Source: Sthenelais limicola
Taxonomy: Eukaryota > Annelida > Polychaeta > Phyllodocida > Sigalionidae
DNA: 64,000 nucleotides
Assembly: GCA_942159475.1 (NCBI GenBank)
Contig: OW804095.1
Coordinates: 95,679,740 to 95,743,739, forward strand
Direction: 5' to 3'
Shown: piece by piece, positions 1 through 10,458 of the stretch
Position numbering within the stretch: position 1 is the stretch's first letter
How the letters are laid out: every line of letters starts with the position of its first letter
Position numbers and translations under genes: made by a program
The notes under the pieces: model-generated
Seen by the model: only the letters and a program-made list of their open reading frames with translations
What the model was told of the DNA's origin: nothing
Databases searched by the model: none

Positions 1-2
1 TG

Positions 3-2513
3 TTACTATTTAGACCCTGGCGCTCAGAGGAAGGGTTGTTGGATGAGTTTGAATCCTATGAAGAAGCGTTCAAGTCACTATCCGATGAAGAAAAAGAGAT
101 TATTGTAGAACGAACATCTGAGTACAATATGCAAAATGTTCGTGAAATTGTAGAATTGTGTCTAAATACAGCTGATGATGATGATGATACAGGTCTTGCA
201 CCTGGGGCAGAAGAAACAAATGCCACTGACAAAGCACTTCCGTCTAATCTTTTAGCTGATGAAAATTTCTTTTCCCCGGTTGGTATGAGGGACTATTATG
301 CAGACACTGACAATCATGGGGATGGATATGGGATTAACACGGCAAGTGTTTCTGAAACAGTAGACCGATTGTGGCCATTGCAACAGTTAAAAGATGAAGT
401 GAACACTTTAAATGAAAAACAAAGACGAATATTTGACCATATTAAAAAATCGGTGATAATTGGTACAGACCCAGTCCGTTTGTTTATAACAGGTGGTGCG
501 GGGAGTGGAAAAACAAAACTCTTAAAATGTTTGTACCAAGGTCTATCTCGACATTTTAACTTATTGCCAAATGTTGACCCTGACATGCGAAGTGTTTTGT
601 GTCTTGCGTATACGGGCAAAGCTGCATATCTTATTAATGGTGAAACAGTCCATAGTGGTCTCCACATGCGAATGTTAAACAATTACCAAACGTATGACAG
701 CTTATCTTCTGACAAAATGAACTCTGTATGGACAAAACTTGCAAATGTCCGTGTCATATTGCTTGATGAAATTTCGCTTATAGGCAACAAGTTCTTTCAG
801 TTCATCAACATGCGCCTACAAGACATATACGGTACTCGACAATCATTTGGTGGTTTACATATTGTGGCTTTTGGCGATTTGTATCAATTACCACCTGTCA
901 AAGATGGCTGGATATTTACTGATAGTGCTTTTGGATTAAAATCCTTAGGGTCTAATGTGTGGAGGGATGAGTTTTTGATGTATGAGCTGACAGAAATAAT
1001 GCGTCAAAAAGAAGATCGTCAGTTTGCTGAAACACTGAACCGGATTAGAGAGGGTTCCCATACACAAAAAGATATTCAACTCATACAGTCTAGAAACATA
1101 GTGCTTAATGCCAATACTGTTCAACCAGATACGCTTTATCTGTTTCTACTAAATAAAGAGGTTGAATGGATCAACAGAACAGTCGTTGAACAGATTGGGG
1201 ATGAAAAAGTCACTGTTATTGCACATGACGAAATAAAAGGACATCGGGGAAGACCTGAAATCAGCAAACATCTGGATCAGGCTGCAGGTTTCAAAGATGC
1301 AAATCTTTTACATGAAATAGATCTGTGTACTGGCTTAACTTATGACATCATTTATAATGTCAATGTGTCTGATGGGTTAGCCAATGGCTGTTCAGGTATC
1401 CTCAGATTTATTGAATACAAAGAAGGATTTAGCAAACCGTCTATTATCTGGATGGAATTCCAAGATGAAAAGATAGGATTAGTCCAACGAAGACTATATC
1501 ACCATTACTACTCAGACAAAATTAATCCAATATGGACCCCTATATTCAGCCTAACGAAAAGTTTTAGTCTAGGAAGAGGTGGAACAACAGTCTATAGATC
1601 ACAATTTCCTATTAAACAGGCCACAGGAAAAACAATACACAAATCACAAGGGTCTACCGTTGACAAGGTAGTGGTATCTCTGTCTTCATCTAGGGGTGCT
1701 AACTTTATAATAAAACATGCAGCATATGTGGCATTGAGTAGAGTTACATCATTAAATGGCCTTTCAGTTGTCAATTTTGAAGAAAAGCACATAGTAAAAG
1801 ATCAATCAGTGGATCAGGAAATGCTCCGGTTGCGACAAGACCGACAAGTAACACTGTGTTACCCATTGGTAAAAAAATCTTTTGGCATTTTCAATATATA
1901 CTACCAGAATGTTCAATCACTAGGTCAGAATCAAGAAAACATTCTACATGATCTACAAGCGCAGGAATGTGAAATTATTCTGCTGTGTGAAACACACCTG
2001 AAACCGGACCAATTGATTACAAGTAATCTGACAACTAATAGATTTCTTTACAGGTTAGATGTCATATCATCTAAACAGTCTAATGGTCTAGCTCTCCTTT
2101 TTAACAATTCATGTTCAGTTGATCATGTCTTTGAATTTCGACAAGAAGGTTGTGAATATTTATTAGTTCACCTCAATGAACCAATTAAGTGTATGACTGG
2201 AGTTTTTTATTGTAGACAGTCAGCCAGCCGTTCCACAATAAAAAAAATGTTCATTGAAATGCGGAAATCAATTGAAGGACATCATACTATCGGTATTTTT
2301 GGTGATATGAATATTGATCTAACCAAAGAAAGAAATATCCCTTTTGTAAATTTTCTATGTACTCATTTACAATGTTATCAATTATTGAATGAAGTTACAA
2401 CCCGATGGAATACATTAATTGATTATTGCTTTGCCAGTACAATGGGCCCAGTTGGAACACATTATTGTAATTGGTCCCATCATATGGGAATATCACGGTC
2501 TATCACTATCTAG
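3..2513 (+). CDS. Helitron2/helentron replicase, C-terminal part: PIF1-like helicase plus endonuclease domain (5' partial)
   Basis: The frame is open from base 3, so the gene begins upstream and the Rep (HUH nuclease) part is outside the window. Counting from base 36, the PIF1-type SF1 helicase shows Walker A GGAGSGKT (about residues 153-160), Walker B LLDEIS (about 242-247), the FGDLYQLPPV motif (about 279-288), and late motifs GKTIHKSQGST and YVALSRV. From about residue 616 an endonuclease/exonuclease/phosphatase (APE-like) domain follows, with YYQNVQSL, LLCETHL, FGDMNIDL, LIDYCF and a terminal SHH. A helicase followed by a C-terminal EEP domain is the known architecture of animal Helitron2/helentron elements, which transpose by rolling-circle replication. 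There is no internal stop or frameshift over 837 codons, so the copy may be recent. The last motif reads WSHH where SDH is usual. Confidence 0.9.
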   Translation, partial: LLFRPWRSEEGLLDEFESYEEAFKSLSDEEKEIIVERTSEYNMQNVREIVELCLNTADDDDDTGLAPGAEETNATDKALPSNLLADENFFSPVGMRDYYADTDNHGDGYGINTASVSETVDRLWPLQQLKDEVNTLNEKQRRIFDHIKKSVIIGTDPVRLFITGGAGSGKTKLLKCLYQGLSRHFNLLPNVDPDMRSVLCLAYTGKAAYLINGETVHSGLHMRMLNNYQTYDSLSSDKMNSVWTKLANVRVILLDEISLIGNKFFQFINMRLQDIYGTRQSFGGLHIVAFGDLYQLPPVKDGWIFTDSAFGLKSLGSNVWRDEFLMYELTEIMRQKEDRQFAETLNRIREGSHTQKDIQLIQSRNIVLNANTVQPDTLYLFLLNKEVEWINRTVVEQIGDEKVTVIAHDEIKGHRGRPEISKHLDQAAGFKDANLLHEIDLCTGLTYDIIYNVNVSDGLANGCSGILRFIEYKEGFSKPSIIWMEFQDEKIGLVQRRLYHHYYSDKINPIWTPIFSLTKSFSLGRGGTTVYRSQFPIKQATGKTIHKSQGSTVDKVVVSLSSSRGANFIIKHAAYVALSRVTSLNGLSVVNFEEKHIVKDQSVDQEMLRLRQDRQVTLCYPLVKKSFGIFNIYYQNVQSLGQNQENILHDLQAQECEIILLCETHLKPDQLITSNLTTNRFLYRLDVISSKQSNGLALLFNNSCSVDHVFEFRQEGCEYLLVHLNEPIKCMTGVFYCRQSASRSTIKKMFIEMRKSIEGHHTIGIFGDMNIDLTKERNIPFVNFLCTHLQCYQLLNEVTTRWNTLIDYCFASTMGPVGTHYCNWSHHMGISRSITI

Positions 2514-2602
2514 TATATAATGATCAAAACAATCTACTGAGATAAAAACAATATAGAACGATATAATTCATACGGTCAAGACAAACTAGTATATATATAT
2601 AT

Positions 2603-4048
2603 GGTCGATTCCAGAAATCGGTGCGATTTTGATGTTTTTCACGTTTTATTCAATAACATTGACAATTCTGGTCGTATACACTTATACATGGTATGTATGG
2701 ATTCCTTAGAATATGCCGCATAATATTAGATACCACTTTATTTTTCTCAACAGAGTTTTATTTCATTTATTGACCATTTTCGGTTTGACCGTTCCATACG
2801 AATACACACAAAAGTGAGAAAAAATAAGATAACCAATAACTTTTGTATGGACTTTGATATTCCATATTAAAGAATATATCTGCCCCTATCAATGCATTTT
2901 TTTTAATTTTCAGATTGGCTTATATTTTCGTCCTTATGATGAGAAATGTTATTTTGGCTAAAATAAAACGTTCCAACGAATACATCTTCTAACCTCTATT
3001 AAAAGTTTTCTTTTAATATTTGATCAACTCTTTTTTGCATTTACATTTAAAATGGTTAGCTAAATATCCAGAACAAATCTCATGATTCCAACTTTATTCC
3101 TCAATCAGTAAATTATAATTTTATAAAAAGAGTCCATACGAATACACGTTTCCGACGAATACACAGTAAAATACTTGATTCACCATGGTATAATTACACC
3201 GTTCTACCTGTATAAATGATGACAATATCAACGCTCATATATTTACTTATGGAATTTTTGTTTAAATAAAGTCTAACTAATAAATAAATCCCTACAAGGG
3301 CTTATATTCATATTTATTAATGTCATCTAACCAAGGTAAATCTGTTTAAGTATAAATCCTCTTCTTTACTGCAACTTTGACTCTAATCATGTCATCGGCC
3401 TTGACATCCACTAAATAAGCAATGAAAAAGTAGTTGTTCCTCCTTGCCTAGGAAAGAATTTCAATCACTTTGACTGATGTATTCGTATGGAATTATGTAT
3501 TCGTTGGAACGCCTATGTATTCGTATGGAATTGTCTATTCAGGAAAATACGAATTTTGAATTCTTATGATCTCCTTATGAATGGATTTACTATTTGATTC
3601 ATTTATATTTAGGTATTTTATTCAGAAAGGATCTATCAACAAATACACAATTCCATACAAATACATCATAGGATTCGTATGGAATGGTGTATTCGTATGG
3701 AATGGTGTATTTGTTGGAAACACTTATGGGGGTTTAGATAAAGGTGTCACTGCTTTGAACAGATATTTGCAAGAAAAGGTATTAAAAGTCCACATCTTTA
3801 TATCTGAATTATTAATAAATTGGTTTATAAAGAAAAAAACCGATCCATACATATACATGGAATCTTTGACCAGGCTCCAATGATTTGGAGGCTTGTATCT
3901 GGAAAAGTAATCGACCCAGGTTGTGGCAAATTGAAAGTAATATAGCTCGATATAAGTCTTTTCTTCTTTATGAATATGAAAACAATCAAAGTATTTTATT
4001 TTTTTTACCAAAAATCTCAGAATCGCACTAACATTTCTGGAATCGACC
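2603..4048. mobile_element. 1.45-kb DNA transposon-like element with about 40-bp terminal inverted repeats
   Basis: The left end starts GGTCGATTCCAGAAAT and continues to GTGCGATT. The right end is its imperfect reverse complement, finishing ATTTCTGGAATCGACC. Both ends are embedded in TA dinucleotide repeats (ATATAT), consistent with insertion into a TA-rich target. No convincing transposase frame is present: short frames at 3581-3883 and on the other strand are AT-rich and built partly from the internal motif repeats. It is therefore probably non-autonomous. Superfamily not assigned. Confidence 0.65.
2792..3720. repeat. About a dozen copies of a 15-bp motif, TTCCATACGAATACA, in both orientations
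   Basis: Forward copies or near-copies lie at about 2792, 2971, 3133, 3150 and 3650. Inverted copies (TGTATTCGTATGGAA) lie at about 3478, 3496, 3516, 3671, 3688 and 3706. Variants carry the same substitutions (CCAACG or CCGACG for CCATACG). The left half of the host element holds mainly forward copies and the right half mainly inverted ones, as expected of protein-binding subterminal repeats. Confidence 0.7.
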
Positions 4049-4056
4049 ATATATAT

Positions 4057-4211
4057 GGTCAATTCTTACGAAATAGGGTCAGTTACCGTTTTTTTATTCC
4101 AAAGGTTCACTGAGCTTACTTTTTTATTTTTTTTTGTTTATTTTTCTTCCCTATCATATGGATCCCAGACTTCTCAAATCACCCATTACCCTCATTTCGT
4201 GAGAATTGACC
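4057..4211. mobile_element. 155-bp MITE sharing the terminal motif of its neighbour
   Basis: The left end GGTCAATTCTTACGAAAT is mirrored at the right end by ATTTCGTGAGAATTGACC, one mismatch over 18 bp. It begins eight bases after the 1.45-kb element and is likewise flanked by ATAT runs. The shared terminal pattern GGTC(A/G)ATTC suggests one transposase family mobilised both. It has no coding capacity. Confidence 0.6.
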
Positions 4212-5859
4212 ATATCTATATGGGATTAGGTTTTAAAAGCATTCGATTTTACATATCTCAGGAATCTGAAACATTTAAATTCCCTTTTGCAATGTTACAA
4301 TAAAGAAAAGCCAATGAGAAATATATATATAATTGGATATTAGGGATATTAGATTAGGTTTTACACATCTCAGGGATCCAAGACATTCAAATTTCCTCTT
4401 GCAATGTTCAATCACTATTTAGTGTAGAATTTAGTGTAGAATAATCAAATCAATCCACTGTAGAATTTAGTGGATCCAAGACATTCAAATTTCCTCTTGC
4501 AATGTTCAATCACTATTAAATGTAGAATTTAGTGTAGAATAATCAAATCAATCCACTGTACACTTTAATGTAGAATAATCAAATCAATCCACTGAACATA
4601 CTTATTGTTAATGGAGCTAACTCTCAGAATCGGCCAGAAATCTCCGAAAATCCCACAAAAGGCCCCTAACAACACATACTGAATAATCATGTACAAACCC
4701 GCAAAAGGTACAAACCCGCATTTTTGCACCTTTTGCTAGTTTTCCGTCTTTTCCCCCAAACCCAATACTATATAAAATGTGTCCCCAGACAGATATTTAC
4801 CTGTTATCTAGCTCCGCTATATGTGGCACGAACACAACCACCAGCTGGATACAACCAAATTATATTTATGGCCCTATTGTCGCCTGGAGAATATTTACAG
4901 TTACGGTGTTAGGGTTACACTTGTATGTGGTTGTGTTCGTGTTAGTAAATAATACTATTGAGAAATGAGATGACTTGAGAAATTGGAAATGGGATGACTT
5001 TTTAAAAATTACTAACCTTTTCAGTTTATTGCCATTAAAACGGTCTTTTTGTTCAATATATACGGACATAACCAATACAGAATGGATTTATATAAGTCTG
5101 TGATAAAGAAATGTGTCCCGAAATGTTCCACTTCTTTCTTATTTTAGTTTACGGGACACTTCTTTCTTATTTTAGTTTACAACTTTACATTTATTTTAGT
5201 TTAGAACTTTACATTTCTATTGATAATTGTCCATTTCATAATTGTATTTGTATTTGAGTTAAAAAAAATTCTATTTGCCAAGAAGATTGAGAATGAACTA
5301 AACTGAAAAATTGTCCAACTATTGTCAAAGTGAGATCTTACTAATCATAACTTATAAAACAAAAGTCAGAAAATAACGTTTCAGATTAATCAGCGGGTGG
5401 GGATTGTGTTCTCCAGTGGATGGGGATTGTACCAGACAACACAAGTCTAGAACTAATCTTTTCAATTAATGAGAGGCTGGGGGTTGCGCCAGACAAGGAT
5501 GTAGGCCTACCCTCTGAAAACATACATCTTGTGACCTTTGAGGTCATACCTCCATATTAGGGAATATATACAGGAGGAAATACAAGGGGAAAGTTTAAGC
5601 CAATAAAATCACTAGTTTTAAGATTAACCTTCAAGGTCATACGTCCATATTAGGCAATGTATACGGAAAAAATAAAAAAACAATCACCGGGGGAAGATTC
5701 GGCCAATAAGATCACTAGTTTCAAGATTAATTTAAATACTATTTAAATTAGACCTACAGTTATGTAAATTTATCATCTAAGAAAGCGTCAGTATGTCTCC
5801 AGCTTTTGAAGGAAACACAAGCACGATACACAAATCAGTACTTTGATATACACGTGGCT
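4212..5859. other. AT-rich noncoding stretch with local duplications
   Basis: No gene is recognisable. It holds a roughly 100-bp imperfect tandem duplication (4372-4595), a duplicated pyrimidine-rich block (5127-5180) and a roughly 100-bp duplication (about 5531-5626 and 5628-5733, both containing AGGTCATAC then CACTAGTTT). Any promoter of the RPA-like gene should lie in its distal part, but I see no clear motif. Confidence 0.5.
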
Positions 5860-6110
5860 ATGGATAATAAGAAGGGCCAAAAGGGCCAAAATACCGGAAA
5901 GACCCATAGAAATAGGACAGAAAAGGAAGACAAGAAAACTGGAAAACCACAAAATACTCCAATGCCCACTCCTCTTCCAGAAAATCGATCTACATTTCTG
6001 GCGGACTTGGATAAAAGGGATAAAACGGCCACATCATCATCAGTCAAAAATAAATCGGCAGCCAGAGATAAACCATATTCTACATGCAAAGTACCCACAA
6101 ACAGCGGAAA

Positions 6111-6330
6111 AGTACCCACAAACAGCGCCAAAACACCATTAACAACCAAACGCAAACCATCGTCTTCATCAAGCACCCCAGTACCCACAAACAGCGCCAA
6201 AACACCAGTAGGAACCAAACGGAAACCATCGTTTTCATCAAGCAGCCCACTATCCACAAAGAGTGCCAAAACACCAGTAGGAAACAAACGCAAACCATCG
6301 TCTTCATCATCAAGCAGCCCAAGCTCCAGT
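6111..6330 (+). repeat. Three coding tandem repeats of about 67 bp in the RPA-like exon 1
   Basis: Each unit starts near ACAAACAGCGCCAAAACACC and runs through AACCATCGTCTTCATCAAG, encoding a Lys-rich block followed by poly-Ser. Copies begin near 6117, 6187 and 6255. They stay in frame, so expansion occurred while the frame was read. Confidence 0.75.
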
Positions 6331-6529
6331 TCTGCCCACAGCCCAAGCTCCACATCTGCCCCATCCTACTAACAGCGCAAACTTGCTCCAAAAACCCCAG
6401 AAAAAACGCCAGGAACTACCCGCAAATCATTTACAAGAACCAGCCCTTCAACATCGTTTCAGGTCAGTTTTACAGTTAAGCTATATCAAAGTGATTTTAT
6501 TTATTTCGTTGGTATATTGCAATCATGTA

Positions 6530-9500
6530 ATAGGGCCCAAATACGGTTGTGTATAGCTATGTGAAAACGGTTGTGTATAGCTATGTGAAAATAGCTATGT
6601 GAAAATAGTCTGTGTTAAAATACAATGGTTATAGCTTCAAGGTTTGATATCGACTGAAACTATATAGATGTTCACAACTGGTATTATTATATAGAACCTG
6701 TATTTGAAAGTTTAGAACTTTCTTGTACATTCTTTGGGTCACAACTTTTCAGACGAAACACCCATGTTTTATTGGACACCGATTTCAACCCTGGTACATA
6801 ATTTAAACCCATTGCAATGTTATTAGATTTATACTAAAAAGGAAGGAATCTATCAATTTAGTTTATAACATCTAAGATAACATAGAACAGTATATATACC
6901 AGTTCTATATATCAGTTATACGCCTCACTCCCTATTTGCGCCTATATAATTGACTTCAGCGGCGCCCACAGTACCGCCACATAATGGTGCGAAGTAAAAT
7001 ATAGACCAGCTGTAGCTACAACATAACACTATCCTACTGTAGAACCAGGAACTTTCCCGCGCCAAATCCAGCGCCGATTACGCCCATAATTTCATTGTAA
7101 TTGCAACCAAAACGTTACTATATGTAGTATTTGCTTAGTAAGATATTTGGAAATAGTGGAAATGTAACGCAGGACAATTTGACCACGTCAACGCGACCCA
7201 CTCAATAGGGGAATTTCCATAGCCACCAGGAACTAAATAAATTGATCCATGTTCATGTATTAAGATAACCCCTTAGATTTTATAGAATGCATAGTAGGCC
7301 TACAACAAGCCTGACCATGCATTCAGAATAACTTTGCCAGCAACATATCTATTATTAGACTGTCCTAGAATCTTATGATTAGTGAGCGATTATTTGTACC
7401 TCTATTTCCAACGCAGAAGGTAGTTTCTCTGTTAATATATTTGCAACGTAACCACGCATATATATATAGGAATTCATGTGATTACATCGCATATTTCTGA
7501 CGACTCATAATCAGGAAATGCTACAATTAAAACCAAAAATAGGTTTGGGACTCATTGAGGATATATTATAGGTCATGCCTATGAAAATCATATTAGTCTT
7601 AACAAATATATTATTCAACAATTGTATTTTGTCTTCAGGCATACCGACGGCCCACTGCCACACAGACAAAATGGCCACAGGGACTCAATGTACAAACTCT
7701 GACAGGGAATGACGTAACATGCTACGACGTCAAGTCAAGTTTAACAGCGGCACAGAACATCATGGCCAAAATGACGGTTCGGATCATTTGTATGCAAGAA
7801 TTTCTTGAACCAAATAATAACGTCATCAAAAAGAAAATTAACTCTCGCCGACCACACAGGAGCCCTTCTAACATTTCTAAAACGAACAAAACCTATCTAC
7901 TTTTCGGAAGGAGATACGGTCATAATTTCCAACATAAGAGCCAACAATGGGATATTGACTATCCATAACAATTCCTTCTGTCCACGGTAAGTTATTCCAT
8001 AAGTATATTGCTTTCATAGGGATTACATATTTATAATATACAGTATCATCTTTACTAGATTAACTGATATTTTATATCATCTCGTTTTTCATATCGTGTT
8101 TTTCACTCCAAAGTGATAATGAGATATGCTAAATGATAACTATTCAGGTTACATAAAACCTATATATTGAATGCTATAAATCTAAATCATCAATTCGTCA
8201 CATATTTTCAAATACACATGCGACAGTGTCTTGTGATTACAATATATAACAGTACAAACCCTTATATGTGTGATATGTGTCAGGAAAATGAATCATGTGT
8301 ATCAACACACTAAATGAATCATGTGTATCAACACACTATAAATTTCAGGATATATAGCTTTATATGACTAGTATGCTAGATCCCAGATAAATCGGAACAT
8401 TTCAATACAAGAAATCTTTCAATACAAGAAATCTTTCAATACAAGAAATCTTTCTCAAAAGGTCATTTCCAAATATATCAATTTTAAGACTTGTGACTCT
8501 TGTCCTTACAACACATCACATTTGTTTTTTTCACGACTGAGATTATCTTGTTTTTTCACGACTGATCTAATTGTTAAAATTTCCTTCTGAAACCAGAACA
8601 TACACATCATTGGACATACCTGACGAACACATATGTGCGGCCTAACGATTATTCGAAGAACCTTCTTATCCATTCCTCACAATACCAGCCATCATAGCGA
8701 AAGGCCCGAAAAACACGATATCCCTTACAGCTAGAATCATACAGGTAAACCCATTAATCTAATAGCAATTATTAGTTATGCCATACCATCCAATATATTC
8801 GGATCAGTAAATTCAGATTCATTTAGACTATTGAATAGATATTTGCTCCGATTTTAATATTGTCATAGACTAGACCGATTTCACTAGATATTTGTGGTGA
8901 TTTTATTATTGTCATACACTGATTTCACTAGATATTTCTGGTGATTTTAATATTGTCATACACTAAGCCTATTTCAGTATTGTTATAAACGTTATACTTA
9001 CGACACATAACATTATAGAATGTATTACGCTAATAATAAGATCATAATTTTCCAAAAGATAAAAGAGTCAACCATTTCAATTCAGACCGAAGATGCCAGA
9101 ACAGTACTTGTCGGCAAACTGCAGGAGTCGAAGTTGGTGAAAGAGATAACACTCCAAGAAGACAACAGTACTATCCGACTCACACTGTGGGATGCAGCAG
9201 CAGCATACTCGGATTTCAATATTGGCGACGTCCTGGAGGTCCAGGACGTACAGGTCATATGGAACAAACATTACAATGTCCCAGCGCTGACATGTAACTA
9301 CATTGATCAGATAAAAGTGAGTACCGACCATTTTGACATTTTGACATATTTTTAAATGACATAATTAGTGCTTAAATATTTACATACTACTCCAGTTTTA
9401 CTCGTAGAATCACATTTATTACCCTACATCTAAAAACCGATAAATTATCTTATAGAAAAAAGGGACAAATACATAAATAGTATAACCTTTATTATTAAGT

Positions 9501-9545
9501 ATTCTGCTTACATAAATAGTATAACCTTTATTATTAATTATTCTG
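6530..9545. repeat. Short tandem duplications in the introns of the RPA-like gene
   Basis: Examples: TAGCTATGTGAAAA blocks at 6540-6606; ATGAATCATGTGTATCAACAC twice at about 8288-8339; CTTTCAATACAAGAAAT three times at 8397-8453; CTAGATATTT(G/C)TGGTGATTTTA units at 8880-8965; a 42-bp block with AAATAGTATAACCTTTATTATTAA twice at 9472-9545. The flanking exons other than exon 1 and the acidic tail do not show this. Confidence 0.75.
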
Positions 9546-10458
9546 CTTTCTTCTAATAAAGTAATTCCTACGGAAGAAACACAATACATCTACCAGGACA
9601 CGCCACCGCTACCTTTATATATTTAACCACCAAAGCGTAATTTACATACATTTTTCCCTATATTTCAGGTTATGGTCCCTGAAGATGTGACTGAACAATG
9701 TGACATTATAGGCCTGGACCAATCATCAATACCAAACAGATTCGACTGTGTCATAGAAAGAGATACAGGGATGGAATTTGTTACAGTGGATATGGTCGAC
9801 TTTTCCAGTGCTCTAGGACTACCAAAATTCTGTAGAAAACCTATTACGGTTCTTACCAATGCAGGTCACCATTGTACTACAAGGGCAACACATCACCCAC
9901 ATAGAAGTTCTCAACCATTCAAACCAACAGGATGAAGACACTGACGAACAAGAAAAAGATCCAGACAACAGTGACAAAGAGAGTGACAAAGAGAACGAAA
10001 TGAATGATGAAAACGATACTGATGAAGGGGACAGAGATGATCAGGATCATGATGAAAATGATACTGATGAAGAACATGATACTTATGAAAACGATACTGA
10101 TGAAGGAGACAAAGATGATGAAGGAAACAAAGATGATGAGAAAAATCAAGATTACAAAGATAATGATGAAGACATGGAAGAAAAACATAGCAAGAATAAT
10201 GAGGAAGAAGACATGGATCAAGGCGAACAAGATACTCAGGGAAAACATGACGACAGAGGCAAAGAAGATACTCAGGCAAAAAAACATGACGACAGAAAGG
10301 GAAAAGACGACGAAGATGACGAAAATTCTGACACACTCAGCTTAAACACAAACGCTAGCAACGTTAGCAACTTGTCTGACATCTGTCTAGATACATCAAA
10401 AGAGTCAGAAGAGGAGGACCAGACAATGGTCGAACCAAGTAGTGACGGAACCAATTAG

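Larger units (their letters stand above)
5860..10458 (+). pseudogene. RPA-like single-stranded-DNA-binding protein gene, five exons, disrupted
   Basis: Exons inferred from splice sites and phase: 5860-6462, 7639-7986, 8597-8744, 9059-9316 and 9669-10458. Exon 1 is a basic Lys/Ser/Thr tail with three tandem repeats (VPTNSAKTPVGTKRKP type). Exons 2-5 give OB-fold signatures as in RPA70-type proteins: LADHTGALLTF, IAKGPKN, TLWDAAAAYSDFNIGD and VLQGQHITHIEVLN. The C-terminus is about 180 residues of Asp/Glu-rich repeats. Intron phases agree across all joins. Lesions are in-frame stops in exon 1 (6370) and exon 3 (at about 8644), and single-base frameshifts in exon 2 (near 7830) and exon 5 (near 9855). 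RPA-like proteins are carried by many Helitrons, so this is probably the helentron's accessory gene. A decayed host RPA paralogue is the alternative. Some lesions could be assembly errors. Confidence 0.7.

Noticed and set aside
2792..3720. CRISPR-like spaced repeats
   Set aside because: Repeats occur in both orientations with irregular spacing inside a TIR element of a eukaryotic genome, and no cas-like genes are present.
5835..6353. 172-codon minus-strand frame opposite the RPA-like exon 1
   Set aside because: Antisense shadow of Lys/Ser tandem repeats. The plus strand continues in phase into OB-fold exons.
9911..10336. Minus-strand frames opposite the acidic tail
   Set aside because: Low-complexity antisense of GAT/GAA-rich coding repeats. 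The plus strand has the OB-fold context.
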